A stretch of DNA of 64,000 nucleotides from Membranipora membranacea (Eukaryota > Bryozoa > Gymnolaemata > Cheilostomatida > Membraniporidae). A program made the position numbers and the translations under genes. The stretch covers positions 3,985,501-4,049,500 of the forward strand of contig OU612074.1 in assembly GCA_914767715.1 (NCBI GenBank), given 5' to 3'. A model generated the notes under the pieces. That model saw only the letters and a list, made by a program, of their open reading frames with translations, did no database searches and was not told where the DNA came from. Shown here piece after piece: positions 24,397 to 54,099 of the stretch. Each line of letters begins with the position of its first letter. Positions within the stretch are counted from its first letter, which is position 1.

Positions 24397-25763
24397 ATGG
24401 GTTGCGGATCAAGTCTAGGTGCAGGCTTTATTCGAATAGCCCGAGCTCCTGCAGCAGGTAAAAATAAACAGATAAAAACTTTTCAATCAACTCATACTGA
24501 CTCTCGTGATCTGTCTGGGCATGTAGATCACTGATAAACTATGCTATCATTACCACAAAGCAGGTGTCCTAAGGCTAAGTATGCAACATGCGTGAATTGA
24601 ATGTGCGCATGTGCAAGAACAATGAGTTTAGTTTGGGTTCTGATTGCAACTTTGGAAAGGGGAAATGGGATATCCCCTGCATAAACTGTCAATCAAAATC
24701 TGCTAATAATGACAAGAGAGGATAACTATTAATAACAAATCCGCACGCTTTGGGGGAGTATGTCACCAGAACAGGTAGCCAATCAGATGGCTTCGGAATT
24801 CCGAGACTCAATTTTGCAGAGATCAGCTCATGCCCAGAGCTGAGCATGCGCAGAATGCCATTAACTTACTCTGTTATCTCTAGACACTGCTAACATTGTC
24901 ATTGGCAAATAAAACAAGAATAACATTCATGATAAACAATATGAGTAGTACCATATAACTCTCCACAAGGCCAAATGTTATCCTTTGATTGTTGCTGTCA
25001 ATTATATAGACTGTATAATTTGTGAATTTTGTGAATGGTAGACGGAATGCAGCACATGCTAGGACTGCATATCACTGCCATTCGTAGGTTCATCAAAGAC
25101 CACTCGCGAGTAATAACTGACAATCTCACAACATCTCAAATCAATAGGGCATTCGTAAAACCTGAAACGGAAGGGACAAATGAACCGTACATTCACAAGT
25201 ATAACGGTGAAAGAGATCACGAAACAGGAGTGCCACTCATATCTCAAGCAACAGTGTTTGTGTCACATGCATGGAAGTATAAATTCTATGACATCGTTGT
25301 GAGCGTTATGGAACTATATGCCAGTAAACGTCCAGATGCCTTTTTCTGGTTTGATCTATTCACGAACAATCAGAATGAGGTAATCAATAAAGATTTTGAC
25401 TGGTTCAGCTTGACGTTCCGTAACAGTATAAGAGAAATAGGTCAGGTACTTCTTGTTCTCTCACCCTGGAATGACCCAATGCCAGTTCGTAGAGCCTGGT
25501 GCCTGTTTGAGATTCACAATGCCGTTGAAGAGTCTGAGGTACTGCTAACAATGGATATCCCTCTTAATGAGGTGGAGGAGCTGAAGGAAGGTGTCATACA
25601 GGATTCTAAATGCGTAATTCAGGCCCTATCCAATATCCAGGCACAAAAAGCAGACGCGACTTCGAAATCCGATCTAGAACAAATATTCAAAGTGATAAGC
25701 GAGTCAGATGGATCACTGTGCTGCATAGTATATAAGCTCTGCAATGACCTCCAAAATAACTGA
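24397..25763 (+). CDS. TIR-like FVSHAW-domain protein with myristoylation-type N-terminus
   Basis: Two exons, 24397-24457 and 25042-25763, joined in phase 1 through GTAAAA/TAG sites, give 260 residues. The N-terminus MGCGSSLG fits the N-myristoylation pattern (G2, S6) with Cys3 for palmitoylation, so the protein should sit on membranes. Residues about 89-185 carry the domain: FVSHAW (93-98), FFWFDLF (121-127), an EIGQVLLVLSPW strand (152-163) and RRAWCLFEI (170-178). FVSHAW resembles TIR box 1, and WCLFE aligns in position with the WCxxE of plant TIRs, whose Glu is the NADase catalytic residue (here E177). In many protists and invertebrates this domain is fused to TPRs or NTPases; here it stands alone with a short helical C-terminus. 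The second exon alone has an in-frame ATG, but the spliced start is better supported. NAD cleavage or signalling is inference. Confidence 0.75.
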
Positions 25764-28299
25764 CTTTTCCCCTGTAAAACCTCTGTTACCTTAAAGCTTG
25801 TATATCACTATAGCCTTAGATCAAAATAGGGAGCTAAGTTGAACCAAGGAGTTGAAGACTTGGTTGAACATGCTGTCCAGTGTCCATACAAAAATGTATT
25901 TTTTTATCGTGATATCTACTCAGAAGATCGTAGTTGTCTTCTCACATTTCGACAGAGGATAACCCCTTCACATAGTTTGAAATGTACTCAGCAGACGAGT
26001 AATGCTTTTTCCATATAATTACTGGGTTTTGCTAAGAAATAGACCAACTAAAACGGGTCATCATTTTTTTAGAATTCACATCATATGCAAGACACACTCC
26101 AACTGTCTATACCCTATAGTATGTATAGTATGTCTGAAGTAATGACATTTTCTATCGATGCTATTTCAGTTCCTAAAAAGTTGAGAAGTTGCATCTACCT
26201 AGTCAGGGTTCTCGGGTGGCTTCTCTTCAGTCATCTTATACCCTAGAGTTCACCACTTGACAAAGGCTTTCACATCCTCCTCAGATTGTGAAAGAAAGGT
26301 GCTATGCCGACAAAAATTGGTCTCTTGCAAGGTCAAACTCTAGCTAATACTGATTTAGGATTTTGCCTATGCCTGATGCCTATAATAATTGATCATAGCT
26401 TCCCATAATGCACTGCTGCATGAGTGGTTATAAGTGTGATTTACCATGAAACGCTCTCAAAGCGAACTTTGACTGTTTAAACTTTTATTCCACAAATTTT
26501 TATGCTAACACCTTGAAATGGACCTTTATTCAAAGTGTGATTTTTATAAGTCGTACCTGCTTCATGCAAGAACAATTATCACATTTATTATGGTATAGAC
26601 AGGAAATAAGATGAGAATGAACATCTATTATATAACTAAGTAAGAGCACCAGGCTATTACATGTAAAAAAGTGAGGTCCAAGTTTTAAATTCGGTCTTTT
26701 ATCTTGTTATTCTTCAGCAATAATAGATGAGGAGTGTGATGTGCGTAGCCATCGGGCAGGGGAGGGGGGGGCAAAAGTCTGGGGCGCTCAAACTAGGCTA
26801 ACACCCATAGAAATCTGTAGGTCATTGCCCTCATTATACATGTAGGATTAATTTAGGAATATATCTCCATGCAACTATAGGAATTATAACCAGCTAGCCA
26901 AACCCTCATTAATCAAAATATACTTAAGAATAATTCAGTTTTCGAAAATTATAAAAAACAAAAAAGCTGTTTTTTGTAAGAGAAAGAGGATAAATATAGT
27001 GTGCCAGGTTCTTTGTCGTGATGCAAAAGGACCGGTAAAAACCATAGTATGCAGATGACACGTACACGTATATATTTGGTCAGTCAACTGGAGCTAAAAG
27101 TCTACTATTCCGAAAATTTTAGCACACTGAGCTGCCGGTTGAATATCTTAACCAAAGCTTGCAAACTGATGCAGTTTTGAGAAGACAGTTCAGCAAGACA
27201 AACTGCTTCACCTTTATTAAGCTTTGGACTGCTGGTTCAGGCTATCACCTTCTTCATGACAAGGTAAAGGGAAGGTGGTGGGCATCTTCATAATGGTTCT
27301 CTGACATGAGATGAAAGTACTCTAGTTTGCTATTGTTCTCAGCCCTCATGAAAATACCTCACACGCAATTTACATCATGCTATAGTTGTAAGGTAATCAA
27401 CAACTCTGCGCAATCCTATGCCATAGAAATAAATGAGTATGAAAAGGATTAGGAAATTTAAAACCTTGACATTCAAATTACATTGCATTATTAGGACATA
27501 AGCTTTTGAAATCACTGCCTAAAATAGATAAGCCAAGTGAATAGAAGGGCTGTGCAATTGTTCTTAGAATCAAAGGGAGGATCTAAGGGGTGCGCCATTA
27601 ACAGGATAGCAGAGCTGCTAGTCTTGTCATCTCAGCTCTTTACATCCTACAGTCAAATAAGGTGACAATATTTGAATCGATAACATCATATACTGTATAC
27701 TGTATAATTCCTCAAATAGATTTAAACTCCATTACAATGATACGTCATTGAGATATAGAGTATATATTACACAAAACCTTGTAGATGCAGCCTTGTAGGT
27801 TTTAATGAATATCATTAGTTTTCTGGTTGAGAATTATAAGGTGATAATTGCCCGCCCTTTTTTCTCATGAATTTCTCAGATCTAAAAATCATCAGCAGGG
27901 CATCAATCTAACCGTCTGGCGCATTATCTTGATATGCTTGTTGTGTTGCATTAGCCTTTTCTTAAACATTTTTAAGTAAGAGCAGCAGAGACTATAGTCT
28001 TTGGAAAGGGTGCTTCTCAATGTGGAGGGTAAAACATTGAAATTTGTTGCTATTTTGAGGATTAGGTTATTATATATCTAATGGACTTTTAAATAAATGA
28101 GTGTCTCTTCTTGGAAATATAATGACTGGCGTGGGAGGGATAGTTAAAGTTGATTGGCGCAGCCCTACAGTAGATTGATGTCAGTAGGTATGTTATTATC
28201 AGCGAGACTACATGTAAGCAGTGCCTACACACTCTCAGTGATAATAAATATTGTGTGTTTTTGTCAACTGCTCTGCCTAGCATTGCGTGAGAGATATGG

Positions 28300-28620
28300 T
28301 TCATTGAGTGTTGAGAGTAATTTATTACACACTGACGCAGAGCGGAGATAAGCTAGCCCCCAAAACGAGGGTGCAGTAAAGACGCCCCGTAATTATCTTC
28401 GGATTAAGTATCAGGTTACTAGGGCTGCATACCTGTTGCTTGAGAGAGGAATTACTTATTAGAGGATTGGAAACTGATAACGACAAGCTTCAGCCTGACT
28501 GAGTGACTCAGTCAAGGGGAAGTTAAAACTGAGATTTACACTTAAATTGTGAAAAATTTATATCGAAAAAGAGTGATTATCCGGATATATCCCTAAACTC
28601 TCCTTGTAAACTTGGCTCAG
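28300..28620 (+). other. Possible 5' UTR exon of the convertase gene
   Basis: The stretch ends in a perfect donor, CAG/GTAAGT, at 28620/28621 and is not open in any frame for long. The next good acceptor in the right direction is TTTTTAG at about 33282, directly before the convertase start codon region. The upstream limit is a guess. Splicing between the two is inference only. Confidence 0.25.
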
Positions 28621-30540
28621 GTAAGTCAGTGCGTCTAGTTGTACCCATTCTTCATACATGTCTAATTACTGGTTTTCATTATTTAAAGCAACATATGGTA
28701 ACATATTTCTTACCAATGTTTATCAATGTCACAAACTGCTCGGAGGCTAAATAACTTGGCGTCAGCGATTTCTGTGTGTGGGAATGGGGAGGATGGGGAA
28801 CACTCTACTTGTCAATGTGCTTCCCATCACATCTATCAATAAGTCTTTTTATGTGTGCTGTCACCTCAAAGATCTACAAAAATAGTATTATGTTAGAGCA
28901 AGGAGTCAGAGACTCTCTACCTCCTTGGTTAGAGAGAGTATGAAGTTGAGTATGAAGTTGCTGCCCTTTCCCGAGCATTGGAACTGTTTACCTGATCCAC
29001 TTACAGAGCTTAGTGTGAAGTGAAGTGTGGTAAGCTAAGATTGTTAGGTTTGTTTATACAAGTATTAGATTGGTTGTCTCAAATACAAATTATCTTGACA
29101 CCATTCTCTTGGCCCGCTGTACCTCATGACTACCTAACAACCTCTATTGTACAGCCTCTTGATTGATACATGTTATCGTTGTATAGGCCTAAGTTACTAG
29201 TTGAGTAATTTCACTCTAAGTTGACATCGTAGCTGGCAATCACTCAGTCATCCATAGCCTGCTGCGCTTAAACAATGGCTAAGGACAATAATTTGGCTTC
29301 TTGCCTTAACAACATTTGAAAAACGATTCCGGTCTTCAGCAATAGATTTGGGGGTGAGAGAGGGGGGTGGAAGATATTGCCTAGGGTCAGGTGCCGGTGC
29401 CCTCTACCTGCTGGTAATTTGGCTGCTTATCAAATGGAAGCCAGAGGGGTGCGACACGATGGTGTTTAGTCCTGTTGCGCGAGAATCTGGCTAGTATGAA
29501 TGCCGCGCTAATGCTTAATCAAAACTGTCTGCGAGCTCTGCCATACTCTAGCAGACTTACCACTTGTGCGTCCATATGGGCAATGTACCATACACAGATA
29601 ATACTCTATGACAATTGTCTGAGTTCATGAAAACCACATCATTAAAATTTGACAATGTCATTCCATTTGATGAAAGTGGGAGGTATCTATTGTAATACTC
29701 CGCTCTGCTGCTCTGCTGCTGTTGAGTGTAAAAGTCTATTGCAGCATGTATAATTACACTTCACTCGAAATTCTAGATACATAAACAATGGAGTATAGAG
29801 CAACAGACAGGGTAATGATACTTGTTGAAGAATTTTCTACCAACCCACCCTCTAATTTAACCTGTCTTGATCAATTTTGTTCGGTTCGGCCCCCCTCCGC
29901 ACAAAGTCATAACAGGTAGCCTATGATGATGATTTGTTGGCAGGGGGAATGTAGAATATGGCTGTAAAAGCAGTAGAGAGTTTCTACATAAGTCTCATTT
30001 GAGGTTAAAATACCCCGAACTTTATTTTTACATGACACCTGAGGTTTAAGGGATTAACTGGATGAATTTGAAAGTAATAGCCAGGTGAAGGGAATAATGA
30101 ATTATGGTTGATTACAAGGGGGCAGTTGAGCTATTATCAAAACTTTGGTTTTCCAGCCTTCTAGAAAAAAATTGGTCATGAACCTATGAACTAAAGGGTT
30201 TCTCAAACACTATATTTATCACGATCCATTGTTAGAGAGGTGTGCAATAGAGTACATGATATTATGTTGATATGACACTTAGTCATATAATAAGGGATGC
30301 CTCACTGCTAGTCAGAAAATACCCCTACATCGGCATCTGGCAATTTTGTACATGGATGATTGGTAAACTGTTGCTATTGGGTTTGTATGAGGTAAACACA
30401 TCTGCAACAGAGCCTGCTTGTGGTAACTTATATCATTCATATTTTGAGAATATGTTGACCGCTGAAATATTTCACAAATTATTCATGGTCAACTTCCGGT
30501 GAACACTTTATTTCCATTTCCAACAAGGAAATAATCAGCT

Positions 30541-30640
30541 ACCCATCTTACCCCATCTTACCCCATCTTACCCCATCTTACCCCATCTTACCCCATCTTA
30601 CCCCATCTTACCCCATCTTACCCCATCTTACCCCATCTTA
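30541..30640. repeat. 10-bp minisatellite (TTACCCCATC)n
   Basis: About ten nearly perfect head-to-tail copies of a 10-bp unit. Confidence 0.95.
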
Positions 30641-30860
30641 CCACACATTGGCTCTTGTACTATATTACATCAAAGATGTGAGACGCCCTGGCAATGGCAA
30701 CTCTCACCAATGCTGCTTTATGCATAGAAACACAGCTCACTGTGCCCACTGTGTAATTTTAGAAATTAAAAAAACTGAGGTGTCAGTTTGAATTCTTACC
30801 TTACATTCCTATTGGTCAACTTTAATCATAAATCATCGGATACTAATTGTGTTGAAGACA

Positions 30861-31062
30861 ACTGATCTATAACTGATCTATAACTGATCTATAACTGATC
30901 TATAACTGATCTATAACTGATCTATAACTGATCTATAACTGATCTATAACTGATCTATAACTGATCTATAACTGATCTATAACTGATCTATAACTGATCT
31001 ATAACTGATCTATAACTGATCTATAACTTATCTATAACTGATCTATAACTGATCTATAACTG
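30861..31062. repeat. 11-bp minisatellite (ACTGATCTATA)n
   Basis: About 18 head-to-tail copies of an 11-bp unit, with one variant copy (ACTTATCTATA). No unique spacers, so it is not a CRISPR-type array. Confidence 0.95.
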
Positions 31063-31994
31063 TCCAATCTTTTTTGCACCTCTCCAATTAAAAATTAATT
31101 ACAAACTGTCATTCCTTTGACTTTTTTTCGTGTGTTGCAATTTTTCCTGTATTGGCATGATTAATTAGGAATTTTTTTTCTCAAATTTCCTGCAAAATAT
31201 CAATATTTTTAACTTGCTATTGGCAAATTCATCCAAGATGGTAAAATAGATCAAGATTGTTGAGGATAGTGAGATTAGTGTCAAATACATAATCCATAAA
31301 GTGATCCAAAATAAGACATTCTTTGCTTGGACTGGTTATTCTTATTCGAAAATGTGGTGTTCCGTCTCATACAAAAAGTTCGAGTAGTCAGTCATACTGA
31401 TGACTAAACAGCCAAGTTCCATATGGTAGGAGTAAAGAAAGGGTTGGTTCTTTGCCACTGATATATATCATATGTATGAGGGGTACATATCATACTGACC
31501 CTGAGCAAGCGTATAGCTATTCATGTATCGTTGCTCTACCGCATTACTCATCTTTGATTGGTCCACAAGTTCAAAATCTAGAATAGCTGACACTTGTAAA
31601 CTTTTGTCAAGCAGCTTGCCTGAGTTTTTGAAAGTTGTTACTGGGACGTCAATCAACGCTTAACGTAAAAGCTTCCAGATTCATAGCTCTACTATGATTC
31701 TTACACCAAGATTTAATCTGATGGCACATCTCCACAAATAGCCACGCTATGTATTTTACCACTGATCCATAAATTCATATCAATGCTCTTTGCTCTGATT
31801 CACAACATCATATTGAGGTTATAGTCCGTATGTCAGCGACGACAATACATACAGCTTTATAGCTTATAGATTCCAATTATCTGACTAACATTTAGAAAAC
31901 AGGAAATAATCACCAACTTTCTGTCGGTCTGTCAGATCTGTTTGTCTTCTTTATCAGTTCTTGACTGACTGCTGCTCATCAGGTTGGCATTAAA

Positions 31995-32223
31995 CAGGGC
32001 CGTAGTTTGTAAAAACGGTAGGGGAGGCAAAAGTTCGAGGCAAGTCTGAAGCATAACCAGGAGGGGTGCTGTAAGCTCTTCCCCAAGCAATTTAAGGCAT
32101 ATAATTAGCAAATGGAAATCCCAGAGAAGATGATTATGACTTGGAGTCTTCAATTATAGTGTTTTTAGGCCACGGCATTAAGCTTTCTAGGCGAGTGCCT
32201 GCCTCCCTAGAATTACGGGCCTG
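31995..32223. mobile_element. Short element with CAGGGCCGTAG-type ends, copy B
   Basis: Begins CAGGGCCGTAGTTTG and ends AATTACGGGCCTG. The interior matches copy A at 20544-20806, for example GCAAATGGAA(A)TCCC and ATTATAGTGTTTTTAGGCCA. It is 229 bp long and target duplications are not visible. Confidence 0.6.
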
Positions 32224-33415
32224 TCTAATTCTACATATAAGATCATTGACCTGACCAGTCAGGTATATTCCACTCCTAACAACCTAACTACTGTAGAATG
32301 GGTTTCATTAACGATATATTTGTTAACGATATAAACGACCTCAATAGAATAGTTAAAATAAAAACCAATAAAAAATAAATAATAATATCATTCTTGACAA
32401 CATTTATTTAATGTCAGGGAGTTGCTTGCTCTCACACTGGTATATTATGATTGGAGTTGTCTACCCTCCTTACATGAGCACATAATTTTTGTAAGCAGCA
32501 GCTGTTTTGTGCTTGTACTTATCTAGCAATATGAAAACCTAGTAGAAATAAATTGTTGAGGTCAGGTCAATAGTAAAATTTAATTGATGAAGCCAAGTTA
32601 ATAGTTAAATAATATTTTCGGTAAAATTTTAGAACCATTTTTGGCACAAAAACATTAAATATTACAGCGTATTTTAAACCCATTCTACATTATACAGCAT
32701 TTATATTAATATTCAGTCCAATGAATAATTAACTTTATCTAGTTACACCTAGATCAAACATGATCACATTTTGCCTGCATTTAGGGTTTCAGCCGACGCC
32801 GGCTCACCAGTAGAATGAGAACGACCGGACTGCTAGCAATTGGGATCAAACTTGTTCTAGTTACAGAAGAGACTATATCTATAGTCTCTGTCAACCAATT
32901 TAATTTGATTTATGAGAGGTGTTTTAATTTATTCCTCACATTATTCAACTTACAGCAACAAACAGTGTGGGCCTACACACCACATATAGCCTCAAACTTT
33001 CTTTGAACTTGAGAAGTTCGCCTATTGCCATTTCTGAAAAAATTAAGCTACGTTAATTATATTGAAACGGAAGAAAAAAGCATCAGTATCAAAAAGTCCA
33101 AGCCTACTCAGTTGAAATTTCGTATAAAAAATTCAATACCTCCTGCGCTGACGATTCCTTCTCTACAATCATATTCAATTGTTCGAAATCCTCAGATGAT
33201 TTTCTAACATTCTACATATCAATGGTTCATTGTTATATCCACAATAAAAGTTAAAACAATGAATATTTATTTCTATTTTTAGGTTCAAATCATCTTCTGC
33301 TGAGGGTCATCACCATATAAGCTCCAGGTAGACGGTATCAAACCAAGAATAAAATCTGGTCAGGCATCACAGATAATAAGCTGCTGTATCTGGGTGGAGA
33401 TAACTCCAAGTTAAA

Positions 33416-52361
<18,946 letters not shown>

Positions 52362-53128
52362 TTCCAACCCGACACATCACAGAGAGCAAAGCAATAGCAC
52401 AATAGCTAACAGGCCACCCTCTGCAGTCTAAACTATAACACTGTCAAGTATCAAACAGCCTATCTAGACAGCAAACAAAGCATGTCAGGACAGGTTTGAG
52501 CCTTACGTGATCACACTATTTTTAGTCATCGGAGTTGCCTTCCTTTATAGCAGAGGGGACAACTTCAAGTAGTGATGTGTTTTCTGTGATTTGATTAATG
52601 GGCTTTTAATCGGCAAGTGCCTCCTTAAAAGTTTTATTAGTATTCTCTGTGATCAGACTTTCATTGGTCACCCCTAAGGTGATGAAGGAAAGCTGTGAGA
52701 CTGGTTTATGCTTATTAACTAAAATCATTCCAACTGCCGAGCTTAGATATAATTATACAGAACAATATTTTTTTAAACTCCTTTCTTTATGATTTTTTTT
52801 CACTATTATAACATATAGTACCAGATTGTGAGATTTTTATACCATTTCTGGGAATTTTCTAGTCACCAAATTGACCTCCGGTCACAAGATTTGCTAGTCA
52901 TCTACGTTTATCTCTCAAACATAACTCTTTCTTCGCATTTTAACACTCTAGTACACAAATTATATCATGGAAAATAAAATTATCATACCAAATAAGCTCA
53001 TGAACATTTTTCTTGACTAACCAACATGAAATCAACTTGTTAATGCCTCCTGAAACAAAACTGAGCCATATCCTAGAAATAACTGCTAACTTCACAGGAT
53101 TAACTGCTGAGTTTACTTGGGATGACAT

Positions 53129-53350
53129 GGTGGGATCAGGGTTAGCTCAGCGTTAGAGGTGCCGGATTCAGGATCGTTAGGTTCTGGGTCCAAGCCCCAC
53201 CAGGTGCACTGTTTGTCTAATACTACCTGACTTGGATGTCGCGGGCCATTCAACCTAGCCGACCTGGAATGACTAACAGATAATGATATGCCCTATTGCC
53301 AGGACCTTCAACCATAGAGTTGGCGATCATCCAAGAAAATAAAAAAAAAA
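53129..53350 (+). mobile_element. tRNA-derived SINE 1
   Basis: The head shows A-box-like TTAGCTCAGCGTTAGAGG and B-box-like GGGTCCAAGCCCC at tRNA spacing. An unrelated body follows, then an A-rich tail (AAAATAAAAAAAAAA) ending at 53350. This is the usual SINE plan: a tRNA-related pol III promoter, body and A tail. Confidence 0.75.
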
Positions 53351-53552
53351 TGAATGTAGTGTAGAGTAAAGTAAATGTTTGTATCAGCTATGTACAGAAG
53401 ACTTTTTTGATATTAGACTTCTCACGTTGAACTATAAACATGGAGAACACGCAGATTGGAATAAATGTCATAACCACAATGTCAGGTTGAATATCTCTAC
53501 AGCCCTTCAGCTACAATAGGAATAGTATGTACTTCTTGTTATAGTTCCAAAA

Positions 53553-53789
53553 ATAGGGAGCTGCCGTGGTGCAATGGATAGGGCGTGGGTCTCTCAATCA
53601 AGCAGTCCCGTGTTTGACTCTTGGCGAATCATGGTGGTGTCAGAAAGAGCATCCGACCTCAAATGCTCCTGTGCCACATTAGTATATACAGTCTGTAGAC
53701 CCATATTGGATGATAATGAAAACAAATAAACCGAATAACATCAAGGTATCACAAGGTATTGAGACTATAAATGATCGTGAGTTTTTGTT
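53553..53789 (+). mobile_element. tRNA-derived SINE 2 with 17-bp target duplication
   Basis: The head has an A-box-like GTGGTGCAATGGATAGG and a B-box-like TGTTTGACTC. Exact direct repeats TTGTTATAGTTCCAAAA flank it at 53536-53552 and 53790-53806, as expected from LINE-driven insertion. The tail is not a clean poly(A). Confidence 0.8.
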
Positions 53790-54099
53790 TTGTTATAGTT
53801 CCAAAACAATATTATTGATTAGCTGCTGTCTCTAACTCTAAGGACACCAGAGTATATGTGATGAGTCATTATATCACAGAACATATATATCTATAGTCTT
53901 TGATACTACTTTCAGTTTTTATTATTCAGATATTAATATATTTACAAGCTGTCTCTGCAAAAGTAATAAAAAAACATCCGTTTTTATGCCAAAAATGGTT
54001 GTAATGATCATAGAGCTATAAAAATCTGTGGTTGTTCATTATTCTGTCACTTGAAAGTCCTCCTCCTAAGTGCAGGGCAGCAGGCGATAAATAGAGATA

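Larger units (their letters stand above)
25764..33282. other. Gene-poor region upstream of the convertase gene
   Basis: No supported coding exon. It holds two minisatellites (30541-30640 and 30861-31062), a mobile element at 31995-32223 and a possible non-coding first exon ending at 28620. A 76-codon ORF at 30272 has no supporting signals. Confidence 0.5.
52362..54099. other. Intergenic: convertase 3' flank and two SINE-like elements
   Basis: It starts with the convertase 3' UTR; a candidate poly(A) signal AATAAA lies at 52973-52978. The rest holds the SINE-like elements at 53129 and 53553 and the promoter side of the collagen-lectin gene. No further coding exon seen. Confidence 0.55.

Noticed and set aside
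30861-31062. Regular repeat array that could suggest a CRISPR
   Set aside because: The 11-bp units are contiguous with no unique spacers, and the genome is eukaryotic.
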